From the NCBI GenBank assembly GCA_050951365.1, contig JBMNIX010000015.1, positions 1 through 64,000 on the forward strand: a DNA stretch of 64,000 nucleotides, read 5' to 3'. The notes beneath the pieces are model-generated. The model did not search any database, had not been told where the DNA came from, and was given only the letters and a program-made list of their open reading frames with translations. Position 1 is the first letter of the stretch. Each line of letters starts with the position of its first letter. The translations under genes were made by a program, and so were the position numbers. Below are positions 47,939-57,619 of the stretch, piece after piece. This stretch comes from JAAYHG01 sp012735455 (GTDB lineage: Bacteria; Bacillota; DTU030; DUMP01).

Positions 47939-49093
47939 CTAACGCCCCAAAGCATCACGCATCTTACGGAAGAAACCCTTTTCCTCTGGCTGAGCACTCC
48001 CTTTGTTTTCCGCTCTAGCAGAACCCGCCTGGTCGAATTGGCGCAGCAGTTCACGCTGCCTTTCGCTAAGCCTGGTGGGTGTCTCTACCACAACGCGAAT
48101 GTGCAGGTCTCCGCGGCCATATCCCCTTAGCCGCGGCATACCCTTACCGCGCAAACGAAAATGTGTGCCTGTTTGGGTGCCCTCAGGAATGGTAAGCTTG
48201 GCCTTTCCCTCCAGGGTAGGTATATCGATCTCTGCACCCAAAGCAGCTTGTACCATGCTAAGTTTAACCTCTGCCAGCAGGTCGTCCCCCTGCCGATTGA
48301 AGACCTTATGGGGTCGTACAGAAATAAAGACGTATAAGTCCCCGGGCGGTCCACCCCGCCGCCCAGCTTCGCCCTCACCTGCCAGGCGCAGGCGGGCACC
48401 AGTATCCACCCCGGCAGGAACCTTAAGATGGATGCGTCGGGGTCGCATCACCCGGCCGCTGCCGCCGCAAGTGCTGCAGGGCCGACTGATCACCTGTCCC
48501 CGCCCATGGCACTTAGGACAGGTAGTCACATTCACCATGCGGCCAAAGGGGGTGGCTCTCTCTTGCCGTACTTGCCCGCTGCCGTGGCACATGCTACAAG
48601 TATCCGGTTTGCTCCCGGGGGCAGCCCCGCTGCCGCCGCAGACGTCACACAACTCTTCCCGCTGCACATTTACATCCTTTTCCAAACCCGCGGCCGCCTC
48701 TTCCAGGGAAATCTCAAGGTCGTAACGCAGGTCGGCACCACGTTCAGGGCCTCGGGGACGCTGGCGCCCCGTTCCGCCGAAAAACATGTCAAAGATATCG
48801 CCAAAGCCGCCAAAATCACCGAACCCGCCAAAGTCGGGTCCCGCACCCCCGCCAAAGGCAGAGGGGTCAAAAGCGGCATGCCCAAACTGGTCATACTGGG
48901 CCTTTTTCTGGGAATCGCTGAGGACCTCGTATGCCTCATTAATCTCTTTAAACTTCTTTTCGGCCGAAGGGTCCCCAGGGTTGACATCGGGGTGGTACTT
49001 GCGCGCCAGGCGGCGGTAAGCCTTCTTGATCTCATCCTGGCTGGCCGTCCGCTCAACCCCGAGGACCTCGTAGTAATCTCGTTTGTCGGCCAA
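47939..49093 (-). CDS. Chaperone protein DnaJ
   Basis: 384 residues: J domain with HPD (RKYHPDVNPGDP), Gly/Phe region, four zinc repeats CDVCGGSG, CSMCHGSG, CPKCHGRG, CSTCGGSG and the C-terminal substrate domains. Start TTG 49093 gives ADKRDYYEVLGV and has GAGGGGTGATAGGG upstream; a GTG three codons earlier is the alternative. Last chaperone gene of the hrcA operon. Confidence 0.96.
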   Translation of the reverse strand: MADKRDYYEVLGVERTASQDEIKKAYRRLARKYHPDVNPGDPSAEKKFKEINEAYEVLSDSQKKAQYDQFGHAAFDPSAFGGGAGPDFGGFGDFGGFGDIFDMFFGGTGRQRPRGPERGADLRYDLEISLEEAAAGLEKDVNVQREELCDVCGGSGAAPGSKPDTCSMCHGSGQVRQERATPFGRMVNVTTCPKCHGRGQVISRPCSTCGGSGRVMRPRRIHLKVPAGVDTGARLRLAGEGEAGRRGGPPGDLYVFISVRPHKVFNRQGDDLLAEVKLSMVQAALGAEIDIPTLEGKAKLTIPEGTQTGTHFRLRGKGMPRLRGYGRGDLHIRVVVETPTRLSERQRELLRQFDQAGSARAENKGSAQPEEKGFFRKMRDALGR

Positions 49094-49122
49094 CCCTATC
49101 ACCCCTCTGCCTTTCGGCTAGC

Positions 49123-50967
49123 CTACTTCTTGTCATTCTCAACCTTATATTCGGCGTCTACCACTGTCTCGTTAGACCCGTCACCTGCACTAGCCCCGCC
49201 CGGGTTTTCACCGGCAGCTTGGGCACCTGCCTTCTCCGCTTGGGCATAAAGGGCAGAGCTTAGTTTATACAGGGCCTCAGAAAGGTCTTCGCTGGCCTTT
49301 TTAATGGCTTCGGTATCGGTCCCTTTAAGGGCCTCCTTCACTTTTTGGATAGCATCTTTCACCGAATTCGTCAGGGTGGCATCCACCTTGCCCTCTGCTT
49401 CTTTCAAGGTCTTCTCGGCCTGATAGGCCAGAGAATCAGCCTGGTTTCTGGCCTCGGCCGCCTCCCGCATCTTCTTATCCTCGGCAGCGTGAATCTCTGC
49501 CTCCTGGGCCATGCGTTTGATCTCTTCTTCAGAAAGCCCGCTGGAAGACTTGATGGTAATAGCCTGTTCTTTGCCGGTCCCTAGGTCCTTAGCCGAGACG
49601 TGCACGATACCATTGGCATCAATGTCGAAGGTGACCTCAATCTTGGGTACCCCGCGTGGCGCTGGCGGAATACCCGTCAACTCAAAGCGGCCCAAGGTTT
49701 TGTTGTAAGCGGCCATCTCGCGCTCGCCCTGAAGCACATGGATCTCCACACTGGTCTGCCCGTCGGCGGCCGTGGAGAAAATCTGACTCTTGGCGGTGGG
49801 AATGGTGGTGTTGCGCTCGATGATACGGGTAAACACCCCGCCCAAGGTCTCGATCCCAAGGGACAACGGTGTCACATCGAGAAGCAGCACATCCTTAACC
49901 TCACCGGCCAAGACCCCAGCCTGAATGGCTGCGCCCATGGCCACGCATTCGTCAGGGTTGATACCCTTATGGGGGTCTTTTCCTAGAAAGTTCTTGATGG
50001 CTTCTTGCACCGCAGGAATACGCGTAGAACCTCCCACAAGGATCACCTTATCAATATCCTTCGGCTCTAAGCCGGCGTCAGCCATAGCCTGACGGGTCGG
50101 GCCCATAGTGGCCTCCACCAGGTCGCTGGTAAGTTCATTGAATTTCGCCCGTGTGAGGGTCATCTCCAAATGCTTCGGCCCCGAGGCATCGGCAGTAATA
50201 AAAGGCAGGTTGATGGTGGTGGTAAGCAGGCTAGAGAGCTCAATCTTGGCCTTTTCCGCCGCTTCTCTCAAACGCTGCAGGGCCATTTTGTCCTGCCGCA
50301 GGTCAATACCCTGCTCCTTCTTAAACTCCTCGGCCACGTAGTCCACCACGCGCTGGTCAAAGTCGTCTCCGCCCAGTCGGGTGTTACCGTTGGTGGCCTT
50401 AACCTCAAAAACACCTTCGCCCAATTCTAGGATGGAGACGTCAAAGGTACCACCACCCAGGTCATACACTAGGATAGTCTGATTTCCTTCTTTGTCCAGG
50501 CCGTAGGCCAGGGAAGCTGCGGTCGGTTCGTTAATAATACGCAGTACTTCTAACCCCGCAATGGTACCTGCGTCCTTAGTGGCCTGGCGCTGGCTGTCGC
50601 TAAAGTAGGCCGGCACGGTAATTACTGCCTTGGTCACCTTCTCACCCAAGTATGCCTCGGCGTCGGCCTTCAGTTTTTGCAGCACCATGGCCGAAATCTC
50701 CTGCGGCGAGTATTCCTTCTCGTCAATCCTTACCCGGTGATTGGTCCCCATATGGCGTTTGATGGACATCACTGTGCGCTCAGGATTGGTGATGGCCTGG
50801 CGTTTAGCCACCTGGCCCACCATGCGCTCACCGGACTTGGAAAACGCCACTACCGAAGGAGTTAAGCGGCTGCCCTCGGCATTGGTGATCACAGTCGGCT
50901 CGCCGCCCTCCATGACTGCTACTACTGAGTTTGTTGTTCCCAGGTCAATACCAATTACCTTAGCCAT
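49123..50967 (-). CDS. Chaperone protein DnaK (Hsp70)
   Basis: 614 residues. MAKVIGIDLGTTNSVVAV opens the ATPase domain, IVYDLGGGTFDVSIL the phosphate 2 loop, and the substrate domain begins VLLLDVTPLSLGIETLGG. C-terminal lid with Ala/Gly tail. Start ATG 50967 overlaps the grpE stop; upstream extension in frame is grpE's 3' end. Confidence 0.98.
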   Translation of the reverse strand: MAKVIGIDLGTTNSVVAVMEGGEPTVITNAEGSRLTPSVVAFSKSGERMVGQVAKRQAITNPERTVMSIKRHMGTNHRVRIDEKEYSPQEISAMVLQKLKADAEAYLGEKVTKAVITVPAYFSDSQRQATKDAGTIAGLEVLRIINEPTAASLAYGLDKEGNQTILVYDLGGGTFDVSILELGEGVFEVKATNGNTRLGGDDFDQRVVDYVAEEFKKEQGIDLRQDKMALQRLREAAEKAKIELSSLLTTTINLPFITADASGPKHLEMTLTRAKFNELTSDLVEATMGPTRQAMADAGLEPKDIDKVILVGGSTRIPAVQEAIKNFLGKDPHKGINPDECVAMGAAIQAGVLAGEVKDVLLLDVTPLSLGIETLGGVFTRIIERNTTIPTAKSQIFSTAADGQTSVEIHVLQGEREMAAYNKTLGRFELTGIPPAPRGVPKIEVTFDIDANGIVHVSAKDLGTGKEQAITIKSSSGLSEEEIKRMAQEAEIHAAEDKKMREAAEARNQADSLAYQAEKTLKEAEGKVDATLTNSVKDAIQKVKEALKGTDTEAIKKASEDLSEALYKLSSALYAQAEKAGAQAAGENPGGASAGDGSNETVVDAEYKVENDKK

Positions 50968-51583
50968 TCTGTTCTTCAGCCTCCCCGTCTGTGGAAGAAG
51001 TCTTCTGCTCCTCTTGTGCCGGTGAAGGACCAACCTGCACTAGAGTAGGCCGCAGCACCCTTTCCTTATAGCGGTACCCTCTAAGAAGCTCCTTAATGAC
51101 GACCTCCGCTTCGCCCTCTTCCCGGAGCAGTGCTTCCTGCTGCTCTGGGTTAAATGGCTGACCAAGTCCGGGATCAAGGGCCTCCACACCCTCCTTGGCC
51201 AACACAGCACGAAACTGCTTCTCTATCTGAGCAACTCCTTGACGCAGTGCCTCAGGTTCAGGGTTTGCTTCGGCGGAGGCTAGGGCTCGCTCCAGGTTAT
51301 CTAATACCGGTAGCAGTTCTTTAAGAAGGCGGGCGTTCGCATACTCTATCACCTCAGCCCGTTCTCGCTCAGAACGACGCCGGAAATTGATAAAGTCCGC
51401 CTGCAGACGCGCAAACTGCGCCTGAAAGTCTTCTAGCTGGGCCTGAGTCTCTTTCAACTTGGCCTCAAGCTCTGCACTTTCAGCAGGGGGCTGCCCTTCT
51501 CCAACCCCTGCCTCCGCACTCCTCTCCATGCCCGGTTCCTCTTGTAGCGTATCCGACCACTTCTTGGGTTCCTCTGCAGTCAT
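50960..51583 (-). CDS. Nucleotide exchange factor GrpE
   Basis: 207 residues. Long N-terminal coiled coil (about 35-85, QLEDFQAQFARLQADFINFR) and the beta domain (LLRGYRYKERVLRPTLVQVG). It recycles DnaK. Start ATG 51583 follows AGGTGGTGACATA. Confidence 0.95.
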   Translation of the reverse strand: MTAEEPKKWSDTLQEEPGMERSAEAGVGEGQPPAESAELEAKLKETQAQLEDFQAQFARLQADFINFRRRSERERAEVIEYANARLLKELLPVLDNLERALASAEANPEPEALRQGVAQIEKQFRAVLAKEGVEALDPGLGQPFNPEQQEALLREEGEAEVVIKELLRGYRYKERVLRPTLVQVGPSPAQEEQKTSSTDGEAEEQNG

Positions 51584-51631
51584 TATGTCACCACCTATAA
51601 TATTACACTAACCCCAATCTACGTACCGAGG

Positions 51632-53212
51632 CTAGAAATCCAAGTTCGTAACCTCTCCTGCCTCCTGCACCTGTCCGGACGGACTCACAGGATCCTTTCG
51701 CTTAATAATGGTATCTATCCTTAGGATGGCCTCAGCTACCTCTGCAGCTGCCTTCAAGGCATGGATCTTAACTAGAGCTGGATCTACCACGCCCTCTGCA
51801 AACATAGACACAATACTGCCGTTCTCACAGTTGATACCCACGTCATCGGAATGGGCCTCATTTTGCGCCGCCCAAACTTCTTCTACCTTCTCCAAAGGGT
51901 TAAAGCCTGCGTTGGCTACGATCTGCCCTAATGGACGCTTCAGGGCCTCCACTACACAGTCCACACCATAGGCGCTCATACCACGCTTGTCTTCCCTTGC
52001 CCGTGCCAGTTCCCGAGCAACAGCTATCTCCAATGCGCCACCGCCCGGAACTACCCCACCGCGTACAGCAGCCTGCAGAGAAGACGCGGCATCACAGGCA
52101 ATACGCTCCCGCTCGCCCACCACCTCTTCTGTAGCAGCCCCTACCAAAATGGTAGCCATAGGCTTAGCACTCCCACCGAGAATCCTTACCTGCTCCAACT
52201 TTTCATCCTCGTACACCTCGGCGGCAAAACCCAGGTAGTTATCAAGATCAGGGACCGACTTTTTGAGGGCAGATCTCTTCACTACCCGGGCGCCAGTGTG
52301 GTCTGCTACCAACCGCAGCATATCTCCGGCTACACGGTCCACCACCAATATCTCGGCATCGGTCAGGATTTCCTCGGCGATGTTGTGAACACCCTTCCGG
52401 ACCAACACCAGCCCCACACCCATCTCTACTAGTTTATTGATGTTGGCCCGGAACTCTTCCTGAACCTCCAAATACTTGCCGAATCCAGTCTCTGTCCCCA
52501 GAGCCTCGGCCTCAATCTCCTCAGGCTCTAAGGCGTCATCCAGGACCAAGACCTTGACAGCGGATTTTTCCCGCGGCATTTGGTTGTTGAGGCGTACACG
52601 GTCTAAGATAAGACCGAGAAATACTTCATTTTCAGCCCCCTCTTGGGCCAAGACAGTATCAGCCAGTTTAAAGTTGGGGTCTTTCAACTTCTCGGCCCCT
52701 ACCAAACGCGCCGCCTCAACTACCAGCTCAGCAATATCTGCGTTCTCGCGCCCAGCAATGTAGGCAATCCGTTCCAGTACGGGATCACTCAGAGATTCCA
52801 CAGGGCGGCTATGTTCTTTGATAAAACCCAATGCCCGCTTGATTCCATAGTTCAAACCTTCGATAACGCGGGCTACCGGAACGCCTCGCACAACCTGGTT
52901 AACACCTTCACTGATCAGTCCACTTGCCACTATGGTGGCGGTAGTGGTGCCATCACCGATCTCGTTTTGTTGTGCCCTCGCTATGTTAATGAGCATACGT
53001 GCCGCTGGATGGTTTACATCCATCTGCTCCAGGATAGTGACACCATCATTGGTAATGGTTACCTCGCCAAACCGATCCACCAACATGGTGTCTAACCCTT
53101 TGGGACCAATAGTGCCTTCCACTGCTGCAGCAATAGCACGAATGGCATTAGCATTCGAAAGCAGGGCCGCGAGACGTTCGTCCACTTCGGCCCCGCCACC
53201 GCTCTGTTTCAC
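51632..53212 (-). CDS. Archaeal-type (group III) chaperonin
   Basis: 526 residues, homologous to thermosome/CCT subunits rather than GroEL. ATPase motifs GTIGPKGLDTMLVD, TITNDGVTILEQMDV, GDGTTTATIVASGLI and the C-terminal GGVVPGGGALEIAVAREL are intact. It needs no GroES because group II/III proteins carry a built-in lid. The end lacks the GGM tail of GroEL. Start GTG 53212 with GAAAGGAGTAGATTTT; the frame reaches into hrcA. It sits between hrcA and grpE, so it is under HrcA/CIRCE. The same arrangement is known for a few thermophilic Firmicutes such as Carboxydothermus. Confidence 0.93.
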   Translation of the reverse strand: MKQSGGGAEVDERLAALLSNANAIRAIAAAVEGTIGPKGLDTMLVDRFGEVTITNDGVTILEQMDVNHPAARMLINIARAQQNEIGDGTTTATIVASGLISEGVNQVVRGVPVARVIEGLNYGIKRALGFIKEHSRPVESLSDPVLERIAYIAGRENADIAELVVEAARLVGAEKLKDPNFKLADTVLAQEGAENEVFLGLILDRVRLNNQMPREKSAVKVLVLDDALEPEEIEAEALGTETGFGKYLEVQEEFRANINKLVEMGVGLVLVRKGVHNIAEEILTDAEILVVDRVAGDMLRLVADHTGARVVKRSALKKSVPDLDNYLGFAAEVYEDEKLEQVRILGGSAKPMATILVGAATEEVVGERERIACDAASSLQAAVRGGVVPGGGALEIAVARELARAREDKRGMSAYGVDCVVEALKRPLGQIVANAGFNPLEKVEEVWAAQNEAHSDDVGINCENGSIVSMFAEGVVDPALVKIHALKAAAEVAEAILRIDTIIKRKDPVSPSGQVQEAGEVTNLDF

Positions 53213-53300
53213 AAAATCTACTCCTTTCTCCCGTCCACGGACTCTTGTTCTTCGCGTCACCAGACTGCCGTCACCAGACTGCTTGGTGTTACCCGTTGCC

Positions 53301-54344
53301 CTAGGTTCGAGTTCCAGCACGAGAAAAGGTCTCGCTCAAGCGCTCCGCCATATAATTGAGAAGAGAAATCACATGGGCGTAGTCCATGCGCGTAGGGCCA
53401 AGGATGGCCAGTACCCCTGCTGGCTCGTCGTCCACCTGATAGGTGGCTGTAATCACAGCACACTCTTGGACTGCAGGCACAGTGTTTTCCTGCCCAATGG
53501 TTACCGTAACTCCTGGCCCACATTCCAAAAGCTGGTAAAGGAGTTCCTCCTCTTCCAATAAAGCCAGGATCTGGCGCACCTTCTCTAGGTCACGAAATTC
53601 CGGCTGATTGAGGATATTCTGGGCACCCCCCAGGTAAATCCGCTCGTTCCGGCTGCCGCTTACGAGCCACTTCACCAGGGAGCTGGCCAACTCCTCCAAC
53701 CATTGCTCTTTTTGGCGGCGATCCTCAAACAGCTCGTGGTACATCTGTTGCATAAGCTCCTGAGTTATTTCCTCTAAAGGACGCCCAGCCAAACGACTGG
53801 TAAAGTAAGCAGCCAGGTCTTCCAGGTGCTCCGGGCGTACCTCGGGCGGCAGTATCAAAAGCCGATGTTCCAGTTTTCTCCGGTCCGTAAGAAGGAGAGC
53901 CATGGCCAGATTCTTGTCAACATGGACAAGTCTCAAGGACAACAACACACCCTGGTGCATCCTGGGCCCCATTACCAAGCTGACATGACTAGAAACCTGC
54001 GACAGAGCACGGCAAACCTGGACCAGAAGCGTATCCTTTTCCACTAACCCCTGCTCTGGCACAGAGCCAAGAATTTCACGCTCGCTGGGGCTCAAGACAT
54101 CCAACTCCATGAGGTGATCTACATAGTAACGGTAGCCTAGATCAGAAGGAATCCGACCAGCCGATGTATGCGGTTGCTCAAGATAACCCATTTCCTCCAA
54201 ATCGGCCATCTCATTCCGAATAGTGGCCGAACTTACTCCAAGTCCATGGCGGCGGAAGATAGTGCGTGAGCCCACAGGTTCGGCTGTGCTGGTATACTCA
54301 TTAACGACCGCTCTCAGTACCGCCTGTTTGCGCTTACTAAGCAC
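53301..54344 (-). CDS. Heat-inducible transcription repressor HrcA
   Basis: 347 residues. N-terminal winged helix (EPVGSRTIFRRHGLGVSSATIRNEMADLEEMGYL split in two) that binds CIRCE, then the GAF-like domain (about 100-330). It shuts off the stress operon and itself. Start GTG 54344 with GGAGGGGAGCC; CIRCE lies 82 bases upstream. Confidence 0.96.
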   Translation of the reverse strand: MLSKRKQAVLRAVVNEYTSTAEPVGSRTIFRRHGLGVSSATIRNEMADLEEMGYLEQPHTSAGRIPSDLGYRYYVDHLMELDVLSPSEREILGSVPEQGLVEKDTLLVQVCRALSQVSSHVSLVMGPRMHQGVLLSLRLVHVDKNLAMALLLTDRRKLEHRLLILPPEVRPEHLEDLAAYFTSRLAGRPLEEITQELMQQMYHELFEDRRQKEQWLEELASSLVKWLVSGSRNERIYLGGAQNILNQPEFRDLEKVRQILALLEEEELLYQLLECGPGVTVTIGQENTVPAVQECAVITATYQVDDEPAGVLAILGPTRMDYAHVISLLNYMAERLSETFSRAGTRT

Positions 54345-54425
54345 CGGCTCCCCTCCTTTGCTTTCAAAGGACCGTACGCTACATAGTAAGCAGGACCTTC
54401 CAGGGGCTTAAAGTCTAATCCGCAC

Positions 54426-54452
54426 TTAGCACTCTCGCTCCGAGAGTGCTAA
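54426..54452 (-). promoter_or_regulatory. CIRCE operator
   Basis: Perfect TTAGCACTC-N9-GAGTGCTAA inverted repeat, the HrcA binding site, upstream of hrcA. Confidence 0.97.
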
Positions 54453-54464
54453 GAATCCAACACA

Positions 54465-54493
54465 ACGATAACATCAAAGGGCCTCCTTGTCAA
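54465..54493 (-). promoter_or_regulatory. Promoter of the hrcA operon
   Basis: Minus strand TTGACA (54493-54488), 17-base spacer, TATCGT (54470-54465). The start of transcription would fall at the edge of CIRCE, so HrcA can block it. Confidence 0.6.
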
Positions 54494-54500
54494 GAAGGTC

Positions 54501-55655
54501 CTAATCTGGTAAAAACTCAAGAAACACGCGGTTTGCCACTGCCAGCCCCCTAGGGGTAAGGCGCAAGCCCCGCTTATCGCTAACCATAAGGCCTGCTGCC
54601 GCCAGTCGCTTGATAACTTCGGGATACACATTCCTGAGATCAACCCCAAAGCGCTCGTAAAAACGCTCCCAAGTTATACCCTGAACAAGTCTCAGGCCCA
54701 GAATCACCGTCTCCGCCATCTCCAGCTCGCGTCCAGCAAGCTCCCTCTCGGCAACAGGTGCCCGTCCAACCTCAAGCTCCCGGCAGTAGTCTGCCACCTT
54801 CTTTAGATTGGTACGCCTCTCACCACCAATGTATGAAGTAGCAGCCGGGCCTAGTCCCCAATAAGGTTCGTTGCGCCAATAAACCAGATTGTGTCTGCTC
54901 TCGTACCCTGGACGGGCAAAATTGGAAATCTCATACTGCAGCAGTCCTGCTTTAGAAAGCGCCTCCTGAGCCTCCTGGTAAAGTGCGAGGTCCAACTCAT
55001 CGTCAACCGGTTCTAGAGTACCCGCCGCTTGTCGGCGCCCAAATTCTGTCTCCGGCTCCACAGACAAGCTATAGGCGGAAATGTGCTCTGGGCATAGGGC
55101 TGCCGCCTGGCCTAAAGTGCGGCGCCAGCTATCCAGTGACTGGCCAGGGAGAGCATAGATTAGGTCCAAGCTAAGATTGGAGAACCCTACCCTCCGGGCC
55201 AGTTCCCAGGCAGCCACAGAATCACGAGCGGTGTGAATGCGGCCCAAGAACCTGAGCTCTTCATCGTCAAAGCTCTGCACACCGAAACTAAGGCGGTTAA
55301 CGCCCGAGTCAAGGAGCAGCTTAAGCTTAGCCTCGTCCACCGTGCCCGGATTAGCTTCTACTGTCCACTCTGCGCCGCGTGCCCGGGGGAAAGCAGCTGC
55401 CACTCTAAGCACCCGCTCTAGCTCTGCCGGGCGCAGAGCCGTAGGGGTACCCCCGCCGACATAAATAGAAGGAGCCTCCCAGCTAACTGGCCAGGAGGCA
55501 AGAACGGCCCTCCCTTCTTGCTCTAAGGCAGCAAGATAGCTCTCCACCTCAGGTGCTGAAATCGGCCTGGAGGCAAAATCACAATAGAAGCACTTCTGGA
55601 TACAGAATGGCACATGAATATAGAGAGCTGGAGCTAGGGCAAGCACTTTTTTCAT
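54501..55655 (-). CDS. Radical SAM heme chaperone HemW
   Basis: 384 residues. YIHVPFCIQKCFYCDF gives the CxxxCxxC cluster. The HemW-type C-terminus (ERFGVDLRNVYPEVIKRLAA) lacks the longer HemN trip-wire. Likely a heme-binding, heme-delivery protein. Starts directly after the lepA stop (TAAATG). Confidence 0.93.
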   Translation of the reverse strand: MKKVLALAPALYIHVPFCIQKCFYCDFASRPISAPEVESYLAALEQEGRAVLASWPVSWEAPSIYVGGGTPTALRPAELERVLRVAAAFPRARGAEWTVEANPGTVDEAKLKLLLDSGVNRLSFGVQSFDDEELRFLGRIHTARDSVAAWELARRVGFSNLSLDLIYALPGQSLDSWRRTLGQAAALCPEHISAYSLSVEPETEFGRRQAAGTLEPVDDELDLALYQEAQEALSKAGLLQYEISNFARPGYESRHNLVYWRNEPYWGLGPAATSYIGGERRTNLKKVADYCRELEVGRAPVAERELAGRELEMAETVILGLRLVQGITWERFYERFGVDLRNVYPEVIKRLAAAGLMVSDKRGLRLTPRGLAVANRVFLEFLPD

Positions 55656-57461
55656 TTACTTCACCTTCAGGACTGCCATGAAAGCCTCTTGCGGGATCTC
55701 TACACTCCCCACCTGCTTCATTCGCTTCTTACCTTCCTTTTGTTTTTCAAGGAGCTTACGCTTTCTTGAAACGTCGCCACCGTAACACTTAGCCAAAACG
55801 TCTTTTTTCAGGGCGCGCACCGTTTCGCGTGCTATGATCTTACCACCAACAGCAGCCTGAATTGGTACCTCAAACAGTTGCCGCGGGATTAGGCTTCTCA
55901 GTTTTTCTACCAGTTGCCGGCCTTGGTACTGTGCCCGCTCCCGGTGAATAATTACCGACAGGGCGTCCACCGGTTCGCCGTTAATAAGGATATCCATCTT
56001 CACCAGGTCGCCCTTTCGATGCCCTAGGTAATCGTAATCAAGAGAGGCATAACCCCTGGTGTTGGACTTCAGAAGGTCAAAGAAGTCGAAGATGATCTCC
56101 GAAAGCGGCATGTCGTACGTTATGAGGACACGGTTTTGATCCAAATACTCCATGTTGTGGTACGTTCCTCGCTTCTCCTGAGCCAGCTCCATAACCGCAC
56201 CAATGTAGTCCGTGGGTACGATAATGCTAGCTCGTACGTAAGGCTCGGCCACTGTTTCTATCTCTGTAGGCGGCGGCAGCTTGGCTGGGCTATCCACGAA
56301 GAGCACTGCCCCGTCCGTCTTGGTCACCTCATAAACCACGTTCGGGGCTGTGGCAATAAGGCTCACCTTAAATTCCCGTTCCAGTCGTTCCTGGACTATC
56401 TCCATGTGCAAGAGCCCCAGAAAACCGCAGCGAAAACCAAAACCCAGAGCAACCGAGGTCTCAGGTTCAAAGACAAGGGCAGCATCGTTGAGCTGCAGTT
56501 TCTCCAGGGCATCCCTGAGCTGACCATACTCATTGGTCTCCTGTGGGTAGAGGCCGCAGTACACCATGGGCCGCAGGCGCCGATAACCAGGTAGGGGTGC
56601 CGCCACAGGCCGCTCGGCATCAGTCACGGTATCACCAACACGCGCATCGCGAATGTTTTTGATGCTGGCGCTGATAAAGCCTACTTCTCCCGGTCCTAGA
56701 GCGTCCACCAGGGTAAGGGCTGGGCGAAAAACGCCCACCTCATTCACCTCATACTCTTTGCCTGTGTTCATGAGCCGGATCTTCTGCCCCGGCTGGATGC
56801 TTCCCTGCATCACCCTCAGGTAGGCAATCACGCCGCGATAAGGATCAAACTTGGAATCAAAAATAAGGGCCGCCAGGGACTCATCGCTTTTCCCCTGTGG
56901 GGGTGGAATACGCTCCACCACTGCCTTTAGGACGTCAGAAACGCCCTCCCCTGTCTTGGCACTGCAGAGAATGGCACAGGAGGCATCCAGCCCCAAGAGT
57001 TCTTCTAGCTCGCGGCGAACCCGCTCAGGATTGGCGCTAGGAAGGTCAATCTTGTTGATCACCGGTATGATGGTAAGGTTGTGGTCCAGGGCCAAGTAGG
57101 TATTAGCCAGTGTCTGGGCCTCAATTCCCTGGGTGGCATCCACTACCAAGAGCGCGCCCTCACAGGCTGCGAGACTGCGGGATACTTCGTAAGTAAAATC
57201 TACGTGGCCGGGCGTGTCGATAAGATTGAGCTGGTAATCTATCCCGTCCTCAGCGCGGTAGTCTATTCGCACCGGCGTAAGCTTGATGGTAATTCCACGC
57301 TCCCGCTCCAGGTCCATCTGATCCAGCACCTGAGCCTCCATCTCCCTCTGGCTCAAGGTACCGGTTAACTCCAGAATCCGGTCTGCCAAGGTTGACTTGC
57401 CGTGATCTATATGTGCAATAATAGAGAAATTGCGTATATAAGAAGTCATGTCCTGCACCAC
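55656..57461 (-). CDS. Elongation factor 4 (LepA)
   Basis: 601 residues of a translational GTPase that helps back-translocate stalled ribosomes. G motifs AHIDHGKST, RERGITIK, DTPGHVDF and NKIDLP; C-terminal LepA domain DALSVIIHRERAQYQGRQL. Start GTG 57461, or ATG four codons later. Confidence 0.97.
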   Translation of the reverse strand: MVQDMTSYIRNFSIIAHIDHGKSTLADRILELTGTLSQREMEAQVLDQMDLERERGITIKLTPVRIDYRAEDGIDYQLNLIDTPGHVDFTYEVSRSLAACEGALLVVDATQGIEAQTLANTYLALDHNLTIIPVINKIDLPSANPERVRRELEELLGLDASCAILCSAKTGEGVSDVLKAVVERIPPPQGKSDESLAALIFDSKFDPYRGVIAYLRVMQGSIQPGQKIRLMNTGKEYEVNEVGVFRPALTLVDALGPGEVGFISASIKNIRDARVGDTVTDAERPVAAPLPGYRRLRPMVYCGLYPQETNEYGQLRDALEKLQLNDAALVFEPETSVALGFGFRCGFLGLLHMEIVQERLEREFKVSLIATAPNVVYEVTKTDGAVLFVDSPAKLPPPTEIETVAEPYVRASIIVPTDYIGAVMELAQEKRGTYHNMEYLDQNRVLITYDMPLSEIIFDFFDLLKSNTRGYASLDYDYLGHRKGDLVKMDILINGEPVDALSVIIHRERAQYQGRQLVEKLRSLIPRQLFEVPIQAAVGGKIIARETVRALKKDVLAKCYGGDVSRKRKLLEKQKEGKKRMKQVGSVEIPQEAFMAVLKVK

Positions 57462-57537
57462 GGGAACCCCTGCCTTCCTTCCAGGCTTGCTAACTAACGA
57501 AGATTATATCATTTCCACCCTACCCCAGCAACAGTTC

Positions 57538-57560
57538 AGGGCGGCCTCACAGCCGCCCCT
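57538..57560 (-). terminator. Hairpin between spoIIP and lepA
   Basis: GGGCGGC and GCCGCCC pair (57539-57558). The T run is on the + side only, so its role on the minus strand is uncertain. Confidence 0.35.
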
Positions 57561-57619
57561 TTTAGCAAGAGCTGGAACAGGTGTTTTAGGAAAGCACTCG
57601 ATAGACGGCGGAAGGCCGG

